Assembly: GCA_022843465.1 (NCBI GenBank)
Contig: JALHNO010000003.1
Span: forward strand, 184,955-248,954
From: Pseudomonadota bacterium
GTDB taxonomy: Bacteria > Pseudomonadota > Gammaproteobacteria > Xanthomonadales > Ahniellaceae
Length of the DNA: 64,000 nucleotides
Direction: 5' to 3'
This document shows positions 1 through 10,147 of this stretch, piece by piece. The first letter of the stretch is position 1. Each line of letters opens with the position of its first letter. The translations under genes and the position numbers were made by a program. The notes beneath the pieces were generated by a model. That model was not told where the DNA came from. It did not search any database and saw only the letters and a program-made list of their open reading frames with translations.

Positions 1-50
1 CAACGCCGCGGAGAATTTCTGGCGGCATCGCGCAGGGATGCCATGCGGCA
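1..50. repeat. REP-like intergenic repeat, copy A
   Basis: This stretch begins with CAACGCCGCGG and contains a GGCATCGCGC.GGGATGCC dyad. It matches the stretch at 162-210 over nearly its whole length with scattered substitutions, so the two are direct copies of one palindromic intergenic repeat. The copy is cut by the window edge. No gene is visible from 1 to 412. Confidence 0.6.
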
Positions 51-130
51 CAGCCGATTTGCCACAGCGCGCCCGGAGCGATCCCGCACAGCGCAGTCTG
101 GCCCGGAGCTTGCGCCTGCCTCGGCGCTGC

Positions 131-210
131 TCCTGTAGGGCATCTCCGTGAGATGCCACACCAACGCCGCGGCAAATTGCCGACGGCATCGCGCGGGGAT
201 GCCGTGCAAC
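131..210. repeat. REP-like intergenic repeat, copy B with an extra palindrome
   Basis: Positions 139-158 hold the dyad GGCATCTC-CGTG-AGATGCC. Positions 162-210 repeat the 1-50 element, with internal dyads CGGCAAATTGCCG and GGCATCGCGCGGGGATGCC. The remaining bases from 211 to 369 show no supported gene. Confidence 0.6.
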
Positions 211-369
211 TGGGTCAGCTCGCAGCAGCGACGACCCGGCACCCACGGCACAGCGGTGTCGCAGCAGGAACAAGCTGACCGGTCGGGTTCGAATTGCAGT
301 CCGGATGCTGGTAGATCGCGCACTGTTGCCAACGCCTGCACCCACACTGAATTTTTTTGTCCGGAAGGC

Positions 370-398
370 TTGACGCTTAATGGTCTCCCCCTCATACT
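370..398 (+). promoter_or_regulatory. Sigma-70 promoter of the first tRNA gene
   Basis: TTGACG at 370-375 and CATACT at 393-398 are separated by 17 bases. This is close to the -35/-10 consensus and sits 14 bases before tRNA-Arg(ACG). The spacing and short leader suit a stable-RNA promoter. Confidence 0.6.
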
Positions 399-412
399 TT
401 CCGACCTTGCCC

Positions 413-489
413 GCGCCCGTAGCTCAGTTGGATAGAGCACCAGGCTACGAACTTGGGGGTCGGGAGTTCGAATCTCTCCGGGCGCGCCA
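413..489 (+). tRNA. tRNA-Arg(ACG)
   Basis: A 77-base cloverleaf with acceptor stem GCGCCCG/CGGGCGC, the T-loop motif GTTCGAATC, and an anticodon loop CTACGAA giving anticodon ACG. The 3' CCA is encoded at 487-489. It is followed at once by an intrinsic terminator, so it is probably transcribed alone. Confidence 0.96.
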
Positions 490-500
490 GTTGCAAAGAG

Positions 501-535
501 TTTCGGGGCGCTATGTGCGCCCCGAAATTTTTGGT
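501..535 (+). terminator. Intrinsic terminator after tRNA-Arg(ACG)
   Basis: An 11-base-pair stem TTTCGGGGCGC / GCGCCCCGAAA closes a TATGT loop and runs into TTTTT. It separates the first tRNA gene from the next tRNA cluster. Confidence 0.85.
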
Positions 536-589
536 GATCAGGTGGTGGCAAGGTTGGTGTGACAGACGGGTTGATGGCAACGCTGTTCG

Positions 590-619
590 TTGACGCTAGC
601 TCGGTGCATGCGTGACAAT
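590..619 (+). promoter_or_regulatory. Candidate promoter of the tRNA-Pro to tRNA-Leu cluster
   Basis: TTGACG at 590-595 and GACAAT at 614-619 with an 18-base spacer, lying 43 bases before tRNA-Pro. The -10 match is only partial. Some promoter is needed here because a terminator lies upstream. Confidence 0.4.
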
Positions 620-662
620 TCTGTTCTGGTGTGTGCAAGCGCATCGGAACGGCCGGAACCAG

Positions 663-739
<77 letters not shown>

Positions 740-755
740 CCTGGCCTGGAAGCAT

Positions 756-832
756 GCGCCTGTAGCTCAATCGGATAGAGCACCGGCCTTCTAAGCCGGC
801 GGTTGCAGGTTCGATTCCTGTCGGGCGCGCCA
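756..832 (+). tRNA. tRNA-Arg(TCT)
   Basis: A 77-base cloverleaf with acceptor arms GCGCCTG/CGGGCGC and encoded CCA. The anticodon loop CTTCTAA gives anticodon TCT, which reads AGA/AGG. It lies 16 bases after tRNA-Pro. Confidence 0.96.
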
Positions 833-853
833 CCAGGTATTTGGGTTTCAAAT

Positions 854-931
854 GGTGGATGTAGCTCAGCTGGTTAGAGCACTGGATTGTGATTCCAGGG
901 GTCGCGGGTTCAAATCCCGTCTTCCACCCCA
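854..931 (+). tRNA. tRNA-His(GTG)
   Basis: The cloverleaf carries anticodon GTG in the loop TTGTGAT. The extra 5' G at 854 pairs with the C before the encoded CCA (929-931), the identity feature of tRNA-His. A conventional 73-base count would start at 855. Confidence 0.95.
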
Positions 932-940
932 ATTCATCGT

Positions 941-1015
941 GGGCCGTTAGCTCAATGGTAGAGCAACGGACTCTTAATCCGCAGGTTCTAGGTTCGAGTC
1001 CTAGACGGCCCACCA
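941..1015 (+). tRNA. tRNA-Lys(CTT)
   Basis: A 75-base cloverleaf with acceptor arms GGGCCGT/ACGGCCC and encoded CCA at 1013-1015. The anticodon loop CTCTTAA gives anticodon CTT, which reads AAG. Confidence 0.94.
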
Positions 1016-1081
1016 ATCATCATCTCAGCGCGGTACCGCTACGCAGTCCGCCAGCGGCACCGGTCGCCGAGGTCAGCACGG

Positions 1082-1166
1082 GCGAGAGTGGCGGAACTGG
1101 TAGACGCACTGGATTTAGGTTCCAGCGGGGCAACCCGTGAGAGTTCGAGTCTCTCCTTTCGCACCA
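1082..1166 (+). tRNA. tRNA-Leu(TAG)
   Basis: An 85-base class II tRNA with a long variable arm. Acceptor arms are GCGAGAG/CTTTCGC and CCA is encoded. The anticodon loop TTTAGGT gives anticodon TAG. It ends 38 bases before the tig start with no terminator between, so tig may be co-transcribed with the tRNA cluster. Confidence 0.95.
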
Positions 1167-1204
1167 TCACCGTGCACAAGATCAGCAGGTTTTCAGGAGT
1201 TTCC

Positions 1205-2509
1205 ATGCAGGTTTCGGTTGAGCAGATCGGTAGTCTCGAACGCAAGATGACCATTCGCGTGCCTTCGTCGCGCATTGAACAGCGCGTCCAGGAGCGCCTG
1301 CGTGAATTGGGCCAGACGGTCCGCATCAAGGGTTTTCGCGCGGGCAAGATCCCAGGCAAGATCATCGAGCAGCGCTACGGTGACCAGGTACGCAACGAGG
1401 CGATGTCCGACGTCGTCGGCTCCTCGTTCGAGCAGGCGGTCGGCGAGAACAATCTGCGCCCGGCCATGCAGCCCTCGATCCGTCGCGACGACCAGTCGAC
1501 GGATACCGAGCTGGTGTTCACGGCCACCTTCGAGGTCGTTCCCGAGATCGGCGAGGTCGATGTTTCCGGCCTTGAGTTGAACCGGCTGGTCTCGCAGGTG
1601 GAAGACGCCGATGTCGAGCGCATGATTGAAACCCTCCGTCAGCAGCGCAAGCGCTGGGTCGTGGTCGAACGTGCCGCGCAGATCGGTGACATGGTCCTGT
1701 TCGAGTACAGCGCCGTGGCCGATGGCCAGCGCTTCCCGGCCGAAGGCATGGAGCGCGCCGGCACAATTTTTGGAAGTGGCGCATTGCCGCCGGCATTTGA
1801 AGCGGCACTGGCCGATGCGGTTGCCGACACCGCGCGCTCGTTTACTGCCGAGTTCCCGGAGGGCTTTCGCCAGCCGGTACTCGCCGGCAAGTCGGCTGAT
1901 GTCGAGTTGCGTGTGATCCGGATTCAGGCTTCCGAAATTCCGGAAGTCGATAATGCATTTGCCGCCAGCTTCGGTGTCGCTGCCGGTGGCATCGCCAAGT
2001 TTCGCGAGGATGTGCGTGCCAATCTCGAGCGCGAGATGCGTTCTGCCTTGAACAGCCGCAACAAGATGCATGCGGTGGAGCGGTTGGTTCGCGCCTACGC
2101 CTCGTTCGAACTGCCGAAGGGCATGGTCGACGCCGAGGCCCGCGCGATGCAGCGCCAGGCTGCCGAGCAGGCCCAGCGTGCCGGTCGTCCGGAAGAAGCG
2201 CCGGTCAGCGCCGACGGTTTCATCGATGTCGCTGCCAATCGTGTTCGCGCCAGCCTCCTGCTTGGCGAGATCGCACGGCAAACCCGTCTGCGCCTGGAGA
2301 ACCATCGCGTTTCCGAGATGCTGGCGACGATTGCGTCGACCTACGAGGAGCCGCAGAAGGTCATCGAAATGTATCAGCGCGATCCGCAGCTGATGGGTGG
2401 CCTGCGCAATCGTGCGATCGAGGATCAGGTCGTCGATTGGGTCTTCTCGGCCGCGAAGGTGACCGATCAGTCCGTGAACTTCCAGCAGTTGATGCAGCCG
2501 CAGGCTTGA
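1205..2509 (+). CDS. tig: Trigger factor, ribosome-associated chaperone and prolyl isomerase
   Basis: The 434-residue product has the usual length and three-part plan. The N-terminal ribosome-binding domain carries the signature [12 protein letters not shown] near residue 45. A central FKBP-type prolyl isomerase domain covers roughly residues 150-245 ([11 protein letters not shown] to [11 protein letters not shown]), and a long helical C-terminal chaperone domain follows. It binds at the ribosomal exit tunnel and shields nascent chains. The ATG at 1205 was chosen because translation from it begins [10 protein letters not shown], like family members; an upstream extension would run back into tRNA-Leu. 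It lies directly before clpP-clpX, a common arrangement. Confidence 0.97.
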   Translation: MQVSVEQIGSLERKMTIRVPSSRIEQRVQERLRELGQTVRIKGFRAGKIPGKIIEQRYGDQVRNEAMSDVVGSSFEQAVGENNLRPAMQPSIRRDDQSTDTELVFTATFEVVPEIGEVDVSGLELNRLVSQVEDADVERMIETLRQQRKRWVVVERAAQIGDMVLFEYSAVADGQRFPAEGMERAGTIFGSGALPPAFEAALADAVADTARSFTAEFPEGFRQPVLAGKSADVELRVIRIQASEIPEVDNAFAASFGVAAGGIAKFREDVRANLEREMRSALNSRNKMHAVERLVRAYASFELPKGMVDAEARAMQRQAAEQAQRAGRPEEAPVSADGFIDVAANRVRASLLLGEIARQTRLRLENHRVSEMLATIASTYEEPQKVIEMYQRDPQLMGGLRNRAIEDQVVDWVFSAAKVTDQSVNFQQLMQPQA

Positions 2510-2533
2510 ACCGGCCGGGGTCCGGCCTCATAG
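2505..2533 (+). promoter_or_regulatory. Candidate sigma-32 heat-shock promoter of clpPX
   Basis: CTTGAA at 2505-2510 overlaps the tig stop codon. It is followed after 15 bases by CCTCATAG at 2526-2533. The E. coli sigma-32 consensus is CTTGAA, 13-15 bases, CCCCATNT, so the -35 is perfect and the -10 matches six of seven defined bases at most. It lies 22 bases before the clpP start. Confidence 0.5.
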
Positions 2534-2555
2534 TAAGTGCCGGACCGATGATGGA

Positions 2556-3188
<633 letters not shown>

Positions 3189-3317
3189 TCCCGCCGGGAT
3201 CCACGGCACACCCAGCAGGCCCGGCCGCTGCACGAGCGCGGCCAGCGGGCTATGCTATCCTCGCTGCCAATCAATCCGGGCTGCCGCCCTGCCGGTGCCC
3301 GTCAGGAAGACGGAAAG

Positions 3318-4598
3318 ATGACTGAAGAACGCGGTAGTCGCACTGAATCGGGAAAGGTGCTGTATTGCTCCTTCTGCGGCAAGAGCCAGCATGAGGTGCG
3401 CAAGCTCATCGCCGGCCCCTCGGTATTCATCTGCGACGAATGCGTGGAACTCTGCAACGACATCATTCGTGAAGAGCTCGAAGAGAAGTCCGCAGCGGCG
3501 CGTAGTCATCTGCCCAAGCCCCGCGAGATTCTGGAAACCCTTGACCAGTACGTCATCGGTCAGGCGCGTGCCAAGCGGGTGCTCGCGGTTGCGGTGTACA
3601 ACCACTACAAGCGACTCGAGAACCGTCAGAAGAACGAAGAGATCGAGCTCTCCAAGAGCAATATCCTGCTGGTTGGTCCGACCGGTTCGGGCAAGACCCT
3701 GCTCGCCGAAACGCTGGCCCGCCTGCTCAATGTGCCGTTCACGATCGCTGACGCGACCACACTGACCGAAGCCGGTTATGTGGGCGAGGATGTCGAGAAC
3801 ATCATCCAGAAATTGCTGCAGAAGTGCGACTACGATGTCGAGAAGGCACAGAGCGGTATCGTCTATATCGACGAGATCGACAAGATTTCCCGCAAGTCGG
3901 AGAATCCGTCGATCACCCGCGACGTTTCCGGCGAAGGTGTCCAGCAGGCCCTGCTCAAGCTGATCGAGGGCACCATCGCCAGCGTACCGCCGCAGGGTGG
4001 CCGCAAGCACCCGCAGCAGGAATTCCTCCAGGTCGACACCCGCAACATCCTGTTTATCTGTGGCGGCGCGTTTGCCGGTCTTGAAAAGGTCATTCAGGCG
4101 CGTTCCGAGTCCACCGGGATCGGTTTTTCGGCCGAAGTGCGCAGTCGTGACAAGCGCAGCAGTATTGGTGAGTTGCTGAAGTCGGTCGAGCCCGAGGATC
4201 TGATCAAGTTCGGCTTGATCCCCGAGTTTGTCGGTCGCCTGCCGGTAGTGGCGACGCTTGAGGAGCTCGATGAGGATGCCTTGATCAAGATTCTCAGTGA
4301 GCCGAAGAATGCGATCACCAAGCAGTTCCGCAAGCTCTTCGAAATGGAGGGCGTCGATCTGGAATTCCGTGAAGATGCCCTGCGTGCGGTTGCGCGCAAG
4401 GCTTTGAAGCGCCGCACCGGCGCCCGTGGCCTGCGGACGATTCTCGAATCGGTGCTGCTCGACACCATGTACGAGCTGCCCTCGCAGGAGCACGTCAGCA
4501 AGGTCGTCGTCGATGAGGCGGTCATCAATGGATCTGCCGAACCGTATCTGATCTACAGCAATACCCAGCCCACCGCACGCGCCGTCGGCGCCGACTGA
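3318..4598 (+). CDS. clpX: ClpX, AAA+ unfoldase of the ClpXP protease
   Basis: The 426-residue protein starts with a zinc-binding domain whose four cysteines are in CSFCGKS and CDECVELC. The AAA+ module has Walker A GPTGSGKT, Walker [10 protein letters not shown], the GYVGEDVEN pore-1 region and the RSRDKRS pore-2 loop. It recognises tagged substrates, unfolds them and threads them into ClpP. The ATG at 3318 was chosen for the GGAAAG upstream and because the zinc-finger leader then has the normal length. Confidence 0.97.
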   Translation: MTEERGSRTESGKVLYCSFCGKSQHEVRKLIAGPSVFICDECVELCNDIIREELEEKSAAARSHLPKPREILETLDQYVIGQARAKRVLAVAVYNHYKRLENRQKNEEIELSKSNILLVGPTGSGKTLLAETLARLLNVPFTIADATTLTEAGYVGEDVENIIQKLLQKCDYDVEKAQSGIVYIDEIDKISRKSENPSITRDVSGEGVQQALLKLIEGTIASVPPQGGRKHPQQEFLQVDTRNILFICGGAFAGLEKVIQARSESTGIGFSAEVRSRDKRSSIGELLKSVEPEDLIKFGLIPEFVGRLPVVATLEELDEDALIKILSEPKNAITKQFRKLFEMEGVDLEFREDALRAVARKALKRRTGARGLRTILESVLLDTMYELPSQEHVSKVVVDEAVINGSAEPYLIYSNTQPTARAVGAD

Positions 4599-4740
4599 GT
4601 ACGCGCCTGGCAGCTTGCTGGTTCCCTGGTCTGACTGATCCCAGCAGCCAGCGAGCCGCCGCTGGATGTGTGTGATGTTGGTTGCCGGGAAATCCAGCCA
4701 GGGCTTTGTGCGGTTGCTCGGTCAGGATTGCTCCAGAGGG

Positions 4741-4768
4741 CTTGCAAGCCAGGCCGATGGCCTCATTT
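4741..4768 (+). promoter_or_regulatory. Candidate sigma-32 heat-shock promoter of lon
   Basis: CTTGCA at 4741-4746 and CCTCATTT at 4761-4768 are separated by 14 bases. Only one base in each box departs from the sigma-32 consensus. The start codon of lon lies 60 bases downstream. E. coli lon is a known sigma-32 target, which supports the assignment. Confidence 0.55.
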
Positions 4769-4828
4769 GAGCCTGGACGGTGTCTGCCGCAGCCTGTCCA
4801 TGCGGCTGGCCTAAATATAGGAATTTCA

Positions 4829-7330
4829 ATGTCCCGATCGCGCGCTGAATCCCAACGCTCCGTACCTCTACTGCCCCTGCGCGATGTCGTCGTGTTCCCC
4901 AACATGGTGATTCCGCTGTTTGTCGGTCGCGAGAAGTCGATCCGCTCGCTCGATGCGGCAATGGAGTCCGACAAGCACATCCTGCTGGTTGCGCAGAAGA
5001 GTCCCGATATCGATGATCCGGGCGCCGCTGATCTGTATGAACTCGGCACCCTGGCGAATGTGCTGCAGTTGCTCAAGTTGCCCGATGGCACGATCAAGGT
5101 GCTGGTCGAAGGTGTCGCGCGGGTGCGCCTGACCAGTGTCGAGATGGTGGGCGAGGTTCTGCATGGTCGTATGGCCCAGGTCGACTCGCTGAGCACGCGC
5201 GATGTGCGCGAGATCGACGCTGCCGCCAAGTCGCTGATGTCTCTGTTCGAGAATTTCATCAAGCTCAACCGCAAGGTTCCGCCCGAGCTGATGACGACGC
5301 TTGCCGGCATCGACGATCCCTCGCGTCTGGCCGACACCGTTGCCGCGCATCTGGGCGTGCGCCTGCAGGACAAGCAGCAGGTGCTGGAAACGCTCGATGT
5401 CTTTGAGCGCCTGGAGCGCCTGATCGGACTGGTCAATGCCGAAATCGATCTTCAGCAGATCGAGAAGCGCATCCGGGGGCGGGTCAAGACCCAGATGGAG
5501 AAGAGCCAGCGCGAGTATTACCTCAACGAGCAGATGAAGGCGATCCAGAAGGAACTGGGCGATCTCGATGAGGCGCCCAATGAGCTGGAGGAACTGGCGC
5601 GCAAGATCGCCAGCGCCGGCATGCCGAAAACCGTTGAGGCCAAGGCGCGCACGGAACTGAACAAGCTCAAGCAGATGTCGCCGATGTCGGCCGAGGCCAC
5701 CGTCGTTCGAAACTATCTCGACTGGCTGCTGGGAGCGCCGTGGAAAAAGCGCACCAAGATCCGCAAGGATCTGCCGGCCGCGCAGGAGGTGCTCGATGCC
5801 GATCACTACGGACTCGAGAAGGTCAAGGAACGCATCCTCGAGTACCTTGCGGTACAACAGCGTGTCAGCAAGATGAAAGGGCCGATCCTGTGTCTGGTCG
5901 GACCACCGGGCGTGGGCAAGACATCGCTCGGGCAGTCGATCGCGCGCGCCACCAATCGCAAGTTCATCCGCATGGCGCTGGGCGGCGTGCGTGACGAGGC
6001 CGAGATCCGCGGGCATCGCCGTACCTACATCGGCTCAATGCCGGGCCGGGTGATCCAGAACCTGTCAAAGGTGGGTGTACGCAATCCGCTGGTGATGCTT
6101 GATGAGATCGACAAGATGTCGATGGACTTCCGCGGCGATCCGTCCTCGGCGCTGCTCGAAGTGCTTGATCCCGAGCAGAACCACACGTTCAATGATCACT
6201 ACCTCGAGGTGGATTTCGACCTCAGCGATGTGATGTTCATCGCCACAGCAAATTCGCTGAATATTCCGCCGGCCCTGCTCGATCGCATGGAAGTCATCCG
6301 GATTCCCGGCTATACCGAAGAAGAGAAGATCGGCATTGCCGAGCGTTACCTGCTGGCCAAGGAAACCAAGGCCGCCGGGCTCGCCGACAATGAGCTGGTA
6401 ATTGAAACCGAAGCCGTGCGCGACATGGTGCGCTACTACACCCGCGAAGCCGGTGTGCGATCACTCGGTCGCGAGATCGCGAAGATCGCGCGCAAGGTGG
6501 TCAAGGAGTCCGCATTCGCAGCCAGCAAGTCCAAGCAGAAGGGCAAGTCGGCAAAAGCAGGCAAGCCCACCAAGGCGGTCAAGGCCGCAGCCAGCAAGCG
6601 CGCTTCGGTGCGCGTCGGCAGTGATCGTCTCGAGCACTATCTGGGTGTCCACAAGTTCACCTACGGTCGCGCCGAACTCCAGCCCGAGGTTGGTCTGGTC
6701 ACCGGCCTGGCCTGGACCCAGGTCGGCGGTGATCTGCTCAGCATCGAAGCCAGTGTCATTCCCGGCAAGGGCAAGCTGATCCATACCGGCCAGCTGGGTG
6801 ACGTCATGCAGGAGTCGATCCAGGCGGCGCTATCGGTGGTGCGTTCGCGCGCCGCCCTGTTCGGAATCGACACCGAGTTCAACCAGAAGCAGGACATCCA
6901 TATTCATGTGCCCGAGGGCGCCACGCCCAAGGATGGACCGAGCGCTGGCATTGCGATGTGTACCGCGCTGGTCTCGGCGCTGACGCGCAACCCGGTCCGC
7001 GCAGACGTCGCGATGACCGGCGAGATCACCTTGCGTGGGCGCGTGCTTCCGATCGGTGGCTTGAAGGAGAAGCTGCTGGCAGCGCATCGCGGTGGCATCA
7101 ACATGGTCATCATTCCGGACGAGAACGCGAAGGATCTTGTCGAGATCCCGCATGACATCACGGCGAAGCTCGACATCCGCCCGGTCAAATGGATTGACGA
7201 AGTGCTGGATCTTGCATTGGCCGAACCGCTGCGCCCCGGCAATGCCTCGCCAGCAGTGAGCAAGCCTGCGGCGGCCGCCGAGGGCGAAGCAGACAGCGAA
7301 GCCGATGCAGGTGTGATCAGGCCGCATTGA
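4829..7330 (+). CDS. lon: Lon ATP-dependent protease
   Basis: The 833-residue protein has an N-terminal substrate-binding domain, an AAA+ module with Walker [10 protein letters not shown] near residue 357, and a C-terminal protease domain. The Ser-Lys dyad is S705 in [10 protein letters not shown] and K748 in [11 protein letters not shown]. It degrades misfolded and short-lived regulatory proteins. Between the AAA+ and protease domains, about residues 565-597, lies a lysine/alanine/serine-rich insert that E. coli Lon lacks. The ATG at 4829 is preceded by TAGGAA and gives the family N-terminus ([16 protein letters not shown]). The C-terminus has a short Ala/Glu-rich tail. Confidence 0.97.
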   Translation: MSRSRAESQRSVPLLPLRDVVVFPNMVIPLFVGREKSIRSLDAAMESDKHILLVAQKSPDIDDPGAADLYELGTLANVLQLLKLPDGTIKVLVEGVARVRLTSVEMVGEVLHGRMAQVDSLSTRDVREIDAAAKSLMSLFENFIKLNRKVPPELMTTLAGIDDPSRLADTVAAHLGVRLQDKQQVLETLDVFERLERLIGLVNAEIDLQQIEKRIRGRVKTQMEKSQREYYLNEQMKAIQKELGDLDEAPNELEELARKIASAGMPKTVEAKARTELNKLKQMSPMSAEATVVRNYLDWLLGAPWKKRTKIRKDLPAAQEVLDADHYGLEKVKERILEYLAVQQRVSKMKGPILCLVGPPGVGKTSLGQSIARATNRKFIRMALGGVRDEAEIRGHRRTYIGSMPGRVIQNLSKVGVRNPLVMLDEIDKMSMDFRGDPSSALLEVLDPEQNHTFNDHYLEVDFDLSDVMFIATANSLNIPPALLDRMEVIRIPGYTEEEKIGIAERYLLAKETKAAGLADNELVIETEAVRDMVRYYTREAGVRSLGREIAKIARKVVKESAFAASKSKQKGKSAKAGKPTKAVKAAASKRASVRVGSDRLEHYLGVHKFTYGRAELQPEVGLVTGLAWTQVGGDLLSIEASVIPGKGKLIHTGQLGDVMQESIQAALSVVRSRAALFGIDTEFNQKQDIHIHVPEGATPKDGPSAGIAMCTALVSALTRNPVRADVAMTGEITLRGRVLPIGGLKEKLLAAHRGGINMVIIPDENAKDLVEIPHDITAKLDIRPVKWIDEVLDLALAEPLRPGNASPAVSKPAAAAEGEADSEADAGVIRPH

Positions 7331-7376
7331 CAGCGACTCTCACTCGTGATTGGCACTGGAAAAACAGGCATTTTTG

Positions 7377-7405
7377 TTGCGTGCAGTTGGGGCCACTGGT
7401 ATAAA
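7377..7405 (+). promoter_or_regulatory. Candidate sigma-70 promoter of the HU gene
   Basis: TTGCGT at 7377-7382 and TATAAA at 7400-7405 with a 17-base spacer, after the lon stop codon. The leader to the HU start would be about 135 bases. Confidence 0.45.
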
Positions 7406-7547
7406 GGCGCCCCTACTGCTTCGGCTGTGAGCGAGGATGGTTGCGGCTCTCGCGGTAGCTGGGCCTGTACAACGGGCTTCCGCTGACGGTGCACTTCAGG
7501 CCACTCACAAGATCGAAACAACAACCCGAATTCCCAGGGAGTACCCC

Positions 7548-7820
7548 ATGAACAAAACGGAACTCATTGCCGGCATTGCAGACAATGCAGAGTTGAGCAA
7601 AGCGGATGCAGCCCGTGCGCTGGAAGCGCTGATCAAGGTCGTCAAGAAGTCGCTGAAAGCCGGCGACAATGTGGCGGTTGTCGGTTTCGGCACGTTCTCG
7701 GTGCGCAAGCGCGCCGCTCGCACTGGCCGCAATCCGCAGACCGGCGCCACGCTCAAGATCAAGGCTTCAAAAAATCCTGCCTTCAAGGCTGGTAAAGCGT
7801 TGAAAGACGCTGTAAACTGA
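7548..7820 (+). CDS. hupB: HU family DNA-binding protein
   Basis: This 90-residue basic protein is a full-length HU subunit. It begins [11 protein letters not shown] and contains the DNA-arm region [21 protein letters not shown] with the intercalating proline in RNPQTG. HU bends DNA and compacts the nucleoid. The ATG at 7548 follows CCCAGGGAGTA, a good ribosome binding site. Its place after lon matches the lon-hupB order of many gammaproteobacteria, which is why the hupB symbol is used; HU and IHF-type paralogues are alike, so the symbol is less certain than the family. Confidence 0.93.
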   Translation: MNKTELIAGIADNAELSKADAARALEALIKVVKKSLKAGDNVAVVGFGTFSVRKRAARTGRNPQTGATLKIKASKNPAFKAGKALKDAVN

Positions 7821-7832
7821 TTTGCTTTGCTG

Positions 7833-7907
7833 GGGTGCTTAGCTCAGCGGTAGAGCGTCGCCCTTACAAGGCGAGGGTCGGGGGTTCGAAACCCTCAGCA
7901 CCCACCA
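7833..7907 (+). tRNA. tRNA-Val(TAC)
   Basis: A 75-base cloverleaf with acceptor arms GGGTGCT/AGCACCC and encoded CCA. The anticodon loop CTTACAA gives anticodon TAC. It begins 12 bases after the HU stop codon with no terminator between, so it may be processed from the hup transcript. Confidence 0.96.
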
Positions 7908-7983
7908 GTTTCAAGGACGCATCCGCGAAGCAGTTCCGCACGAAATAACCGGAGGGTGACAGCTTCGGGGTATGCAAGAATAT

Positions 7984-8060
7984 GGAGTGGTAGTTCAGTC
8001 GGTTAGAATATCGGCCTGTCACGCCGAGGGTCGCGGGTTCGAGTCCCGTCCACTCCGCCA
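7984..8060 (+). tRNA. tRNA-Asp(GTC)
   Basis: A 77-base cloverleaf with acceptor arms GGAGTGG/CCACTCC and encoded CCA. The anticodon loop CTGTCAC gives anticodon GTC. An intrinsic terminator starts eight bases later. Confidence 0.96.
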
Positions 8061-8067
8061 TCTGAAG

Positions 8068-8100
8068 CGAGGGCGCCCACGAGGCGCCCTCGTTTTTTTT
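8068..8100 (+). terminator. Intrinsic terminator after tRNA-Asp
   Basis: The stem CGAGGGCGCC / GGCGCCCTCG closes a short CACGA loop and runs into eight T residues. It ends the hup-tRNA transcript. Confidence 0.9.
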
Positions 8101-8143
8101 GCCACCACGCCGGTTCGACCGGCATGCCAGAAAGACCAATGCC

Positions 8144-10054
8144 ATGCTGCAGACCATTCGCGAAAAATCGACTAGCAAGATCTTTTACGTCCTGCTGATG
8201 ATCTTGATGATGGGCGGACTGCTGTTCTTCGGAATCGGCGATTACAGCTTCGGTGGATCACAACCCTACGTTGCCAAGGTCGGCGGCGAGATCATCAGCG
8301 AAAACGATTTCGCGCGCCGCATGGACGAGAACCGCAGCCGGATGCGCCAGATGATGGGCGAGTCGTACAACGCCCGGATGTTCGAAACGCCAGAGTTCCG
8401 CCGACAACTGCTCGATCAGATGATCGACGAGGAACTTCTCACCCAGGCTGGCGCTGCCGCAGGTCTGGCGATCACCGACGCCAAGCTGGGCGAGGAAATC
8501 GCCAGGACGCCAGTGTTCCAGACCGATGGAAAGTTTGATCAGGCCCTGTACGAGCAGTTGCTGCAGGCCAACAACATGACCCAGAAGCAGTACGAGGAGC
8601 GCGTTCGTCGCGATCTTGCATTGCGGGAACTGCCTTCGCAGATCAATGCAACGGCGCTGGTAACCAAGGCCGATGTTGATGCCTTCGTTCGACTGCGTGA
8701 TCAACTGCGCAGCTTCCGCTATATCACCCTGCCGATACCCGCTCCGGCGGCGGACAGCATCACGGATGAGGCAATCAAGCAGTACTTCGACGCGCATTCG
8801 ATCGAGTACAGCCACCCCGAGCAGGTCTCGGTCGAGTACGTCGAGATCGATGGCGCAGCGCTCGGTCCGGTCGAGCCGGCAACCGAGGAGGAATTGCGCG
8901 CCTACTACGAGACCCAGCTGCACCGTTTCGGCACCAAGGAACAGCGTCTGGCTTCGCATGTGCTGATCGAAGTGGCGGAAAACGCAGACGCTGAAGCCGA
9001 GAAGCAGGCGAAGCAGAAGATCGATGCGCTCGCCGCCGAGCACGCTGCCGGCAAAGCGTTCGCCGAGATCGCCAGCCAGTCTTCAGACGATGTCGGCTCG
9101 AAGTCATCCGGCGGCGATCTGGGCTGGATCGAGGCGGGCACCATGGAGCCGGCATTCGAGGCCGCACTGTTCGCGCTGGAAGCTGGTCAGGTGTCCGCGC
9201 CCGTGCGCAGTGCCCAGGGCTATCACCTGATCGAGGCTCGCGAGATCCGTCCGGCCGCTCTGCGTGGTTTCGACGAGGTGCGCGCCGAACTGGAGACCGA
9301 GGTCAGCGAGGACCGTCGGATTCAGCGCTTCAGCGCGCTGCAGGACCAGCTGTACGATAGCGCGGACCAGACCAGTGGCACCCTCGAGCCCATTGCCAAG
9401 GCGGTCGGTGGCGAAGTAAAGAAGAGCGACATGTTTGCCCGTGATTTTGGAATGGGCATCGCCCTGAGTCCGGAAGTGCGCGAAGTCGCGTTCTCTCCGG
9501 AGGTCAAGGAAGATGGATTGAGCAGCGAGCCGATCCAGCTTGGCAAGGAACGCATTGTGGTTTTGCGCCTGCTGGAGCGCACCGCATCCAAACCCAAGAC
9601 CCTCGACGAGGTAAAGGATCAGGTGCAGGCTGTGCTGATGTCCGAGGCGACCGCCAAAGCTGCCAAGGAGGCTGCTGACGCCGCATTCAAGCGACTGCTC
9701 GCCGATGAGCCCATGGACACCCTGGCCACCAGCCTGGGAGCCACGGTAGTCGACGCCGCCGATACCGGGCGGCAGGGCCTCACCCATGATGCCGTGCTGA
9801 TCTCTGAAGTATTCAAGATTGCGCGGCCTGCCGAAGGCGCCGTCGCCAACGCCCTGGTCAAGCTCAATGACAGCGGTTACGCGCTGGTGCAGTTGTCGGC
9901 GGTGGTCGATGGCGACCCTTCCAAGCTCGACGACGCAGCCCGCACCGCGGCGCGTGATCAACTCAAGCAGGAACTGGCGGCGACCGAGGCGGAGGCATTC
10001 CGCAAGGCCCTGCGTGCCAGCGTCCCGATCAAGATCGACGAAAGCAAGATCTGA
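8144..10054 (+). CDS. ppiD: PpiD-type periplasmic peptidyl-prolyl isomerase and chaperone
   Basis: The 636-residue protein is anchored by one N-terminal membrane segment (about residues 14-33). The rest lies in the periplasm. A SurA-like chaperone region (GGEIISENDFARRMDE and onward) precedes one parvulin domain at about residues 260-360, with the typical SHVLIEV, GGDLGWI and GYHLIEARE blocks. A long C-terminal chaperone part follows. PpiD helps newly secreted outer membrane proteins fold at the SecYEG exit. The ATG at 8144 gives MLQTIREKS, matching family N-termini. An upstream ATG at 8126 or earlier would overlap the terminator region. Confidence 0.93.
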   Translation: MLQTIREKSTSKIFYVLLMILMMGGLLFFGIGDYSFGGSQPYVAKVGGEIISENDFARRMDENRSRMRQMMGESYNARMFETPEFRRQLLDQMIDEELLTQAGAAAGLAITDAKLGEEIARTPVFQTDGKFDQALYEQLLQANNMTQKQYEERVRRDLALRELPSQINATALVTKADVDAFVRLRDQLRSFRYITLPIPAPAADSITDEAIKQYFDAHSIEYSHPEQVSVEYVEIDGAALGPVEPATEEELRAYYETQLHRFGTKEQRLASHVLIEVAENADAEAEKQAKQKIDALAAEHAAGKAFAEIASQSSDDVGSKSSGGDLGWIEAGTMEPAFEAALFALEAGQVSAPVRSAQGYHLIEAREIRPAALRGFDEVRAELETEVSEDRRIQRFSALQDQLYDSADQTSGTLEPIAKAVGGEVKKSDMFARDFGMGIALSPEVREVAFSPEVKEDGLSSEPIQLGKERIVVLRLLERTASKPKTLDEVKDQVQAVLMSEATAKAAKEAADAAFKRLLADEPMDTLATSLGATVVDAADTGRQGLTHDAVLISEVFKIARPAEGAVANALVKLNDSGYALVQLSAVVDGDPSKLDDAARTAARDQLKQELAATEAEAFRKALRASVPIKIDESKI

Positions 10055-10075
10055 TCAAGCTGGTATCGCAAGCCG

Positions 10076-10108
10076 AAACGGCGAGCCTTGGCTCGCCGTT
10101 TCTGTTTT
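10076..10108 (+). terminator. Terminator between convergent ppiD and fabI
   Basis: A 12-base-pair perfect stem AAACGGCGAGCC / GGCTCGCCGTTT with a TT loop is followed by CTGTTTTG. It lies between two convergent genes and may act in both directions. Confidence 0.75.
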
Positions 10109-10147
10109 GTGCCGGGCCGGCTCCCGCGCCCGCCGCGCGGGCCCCGC

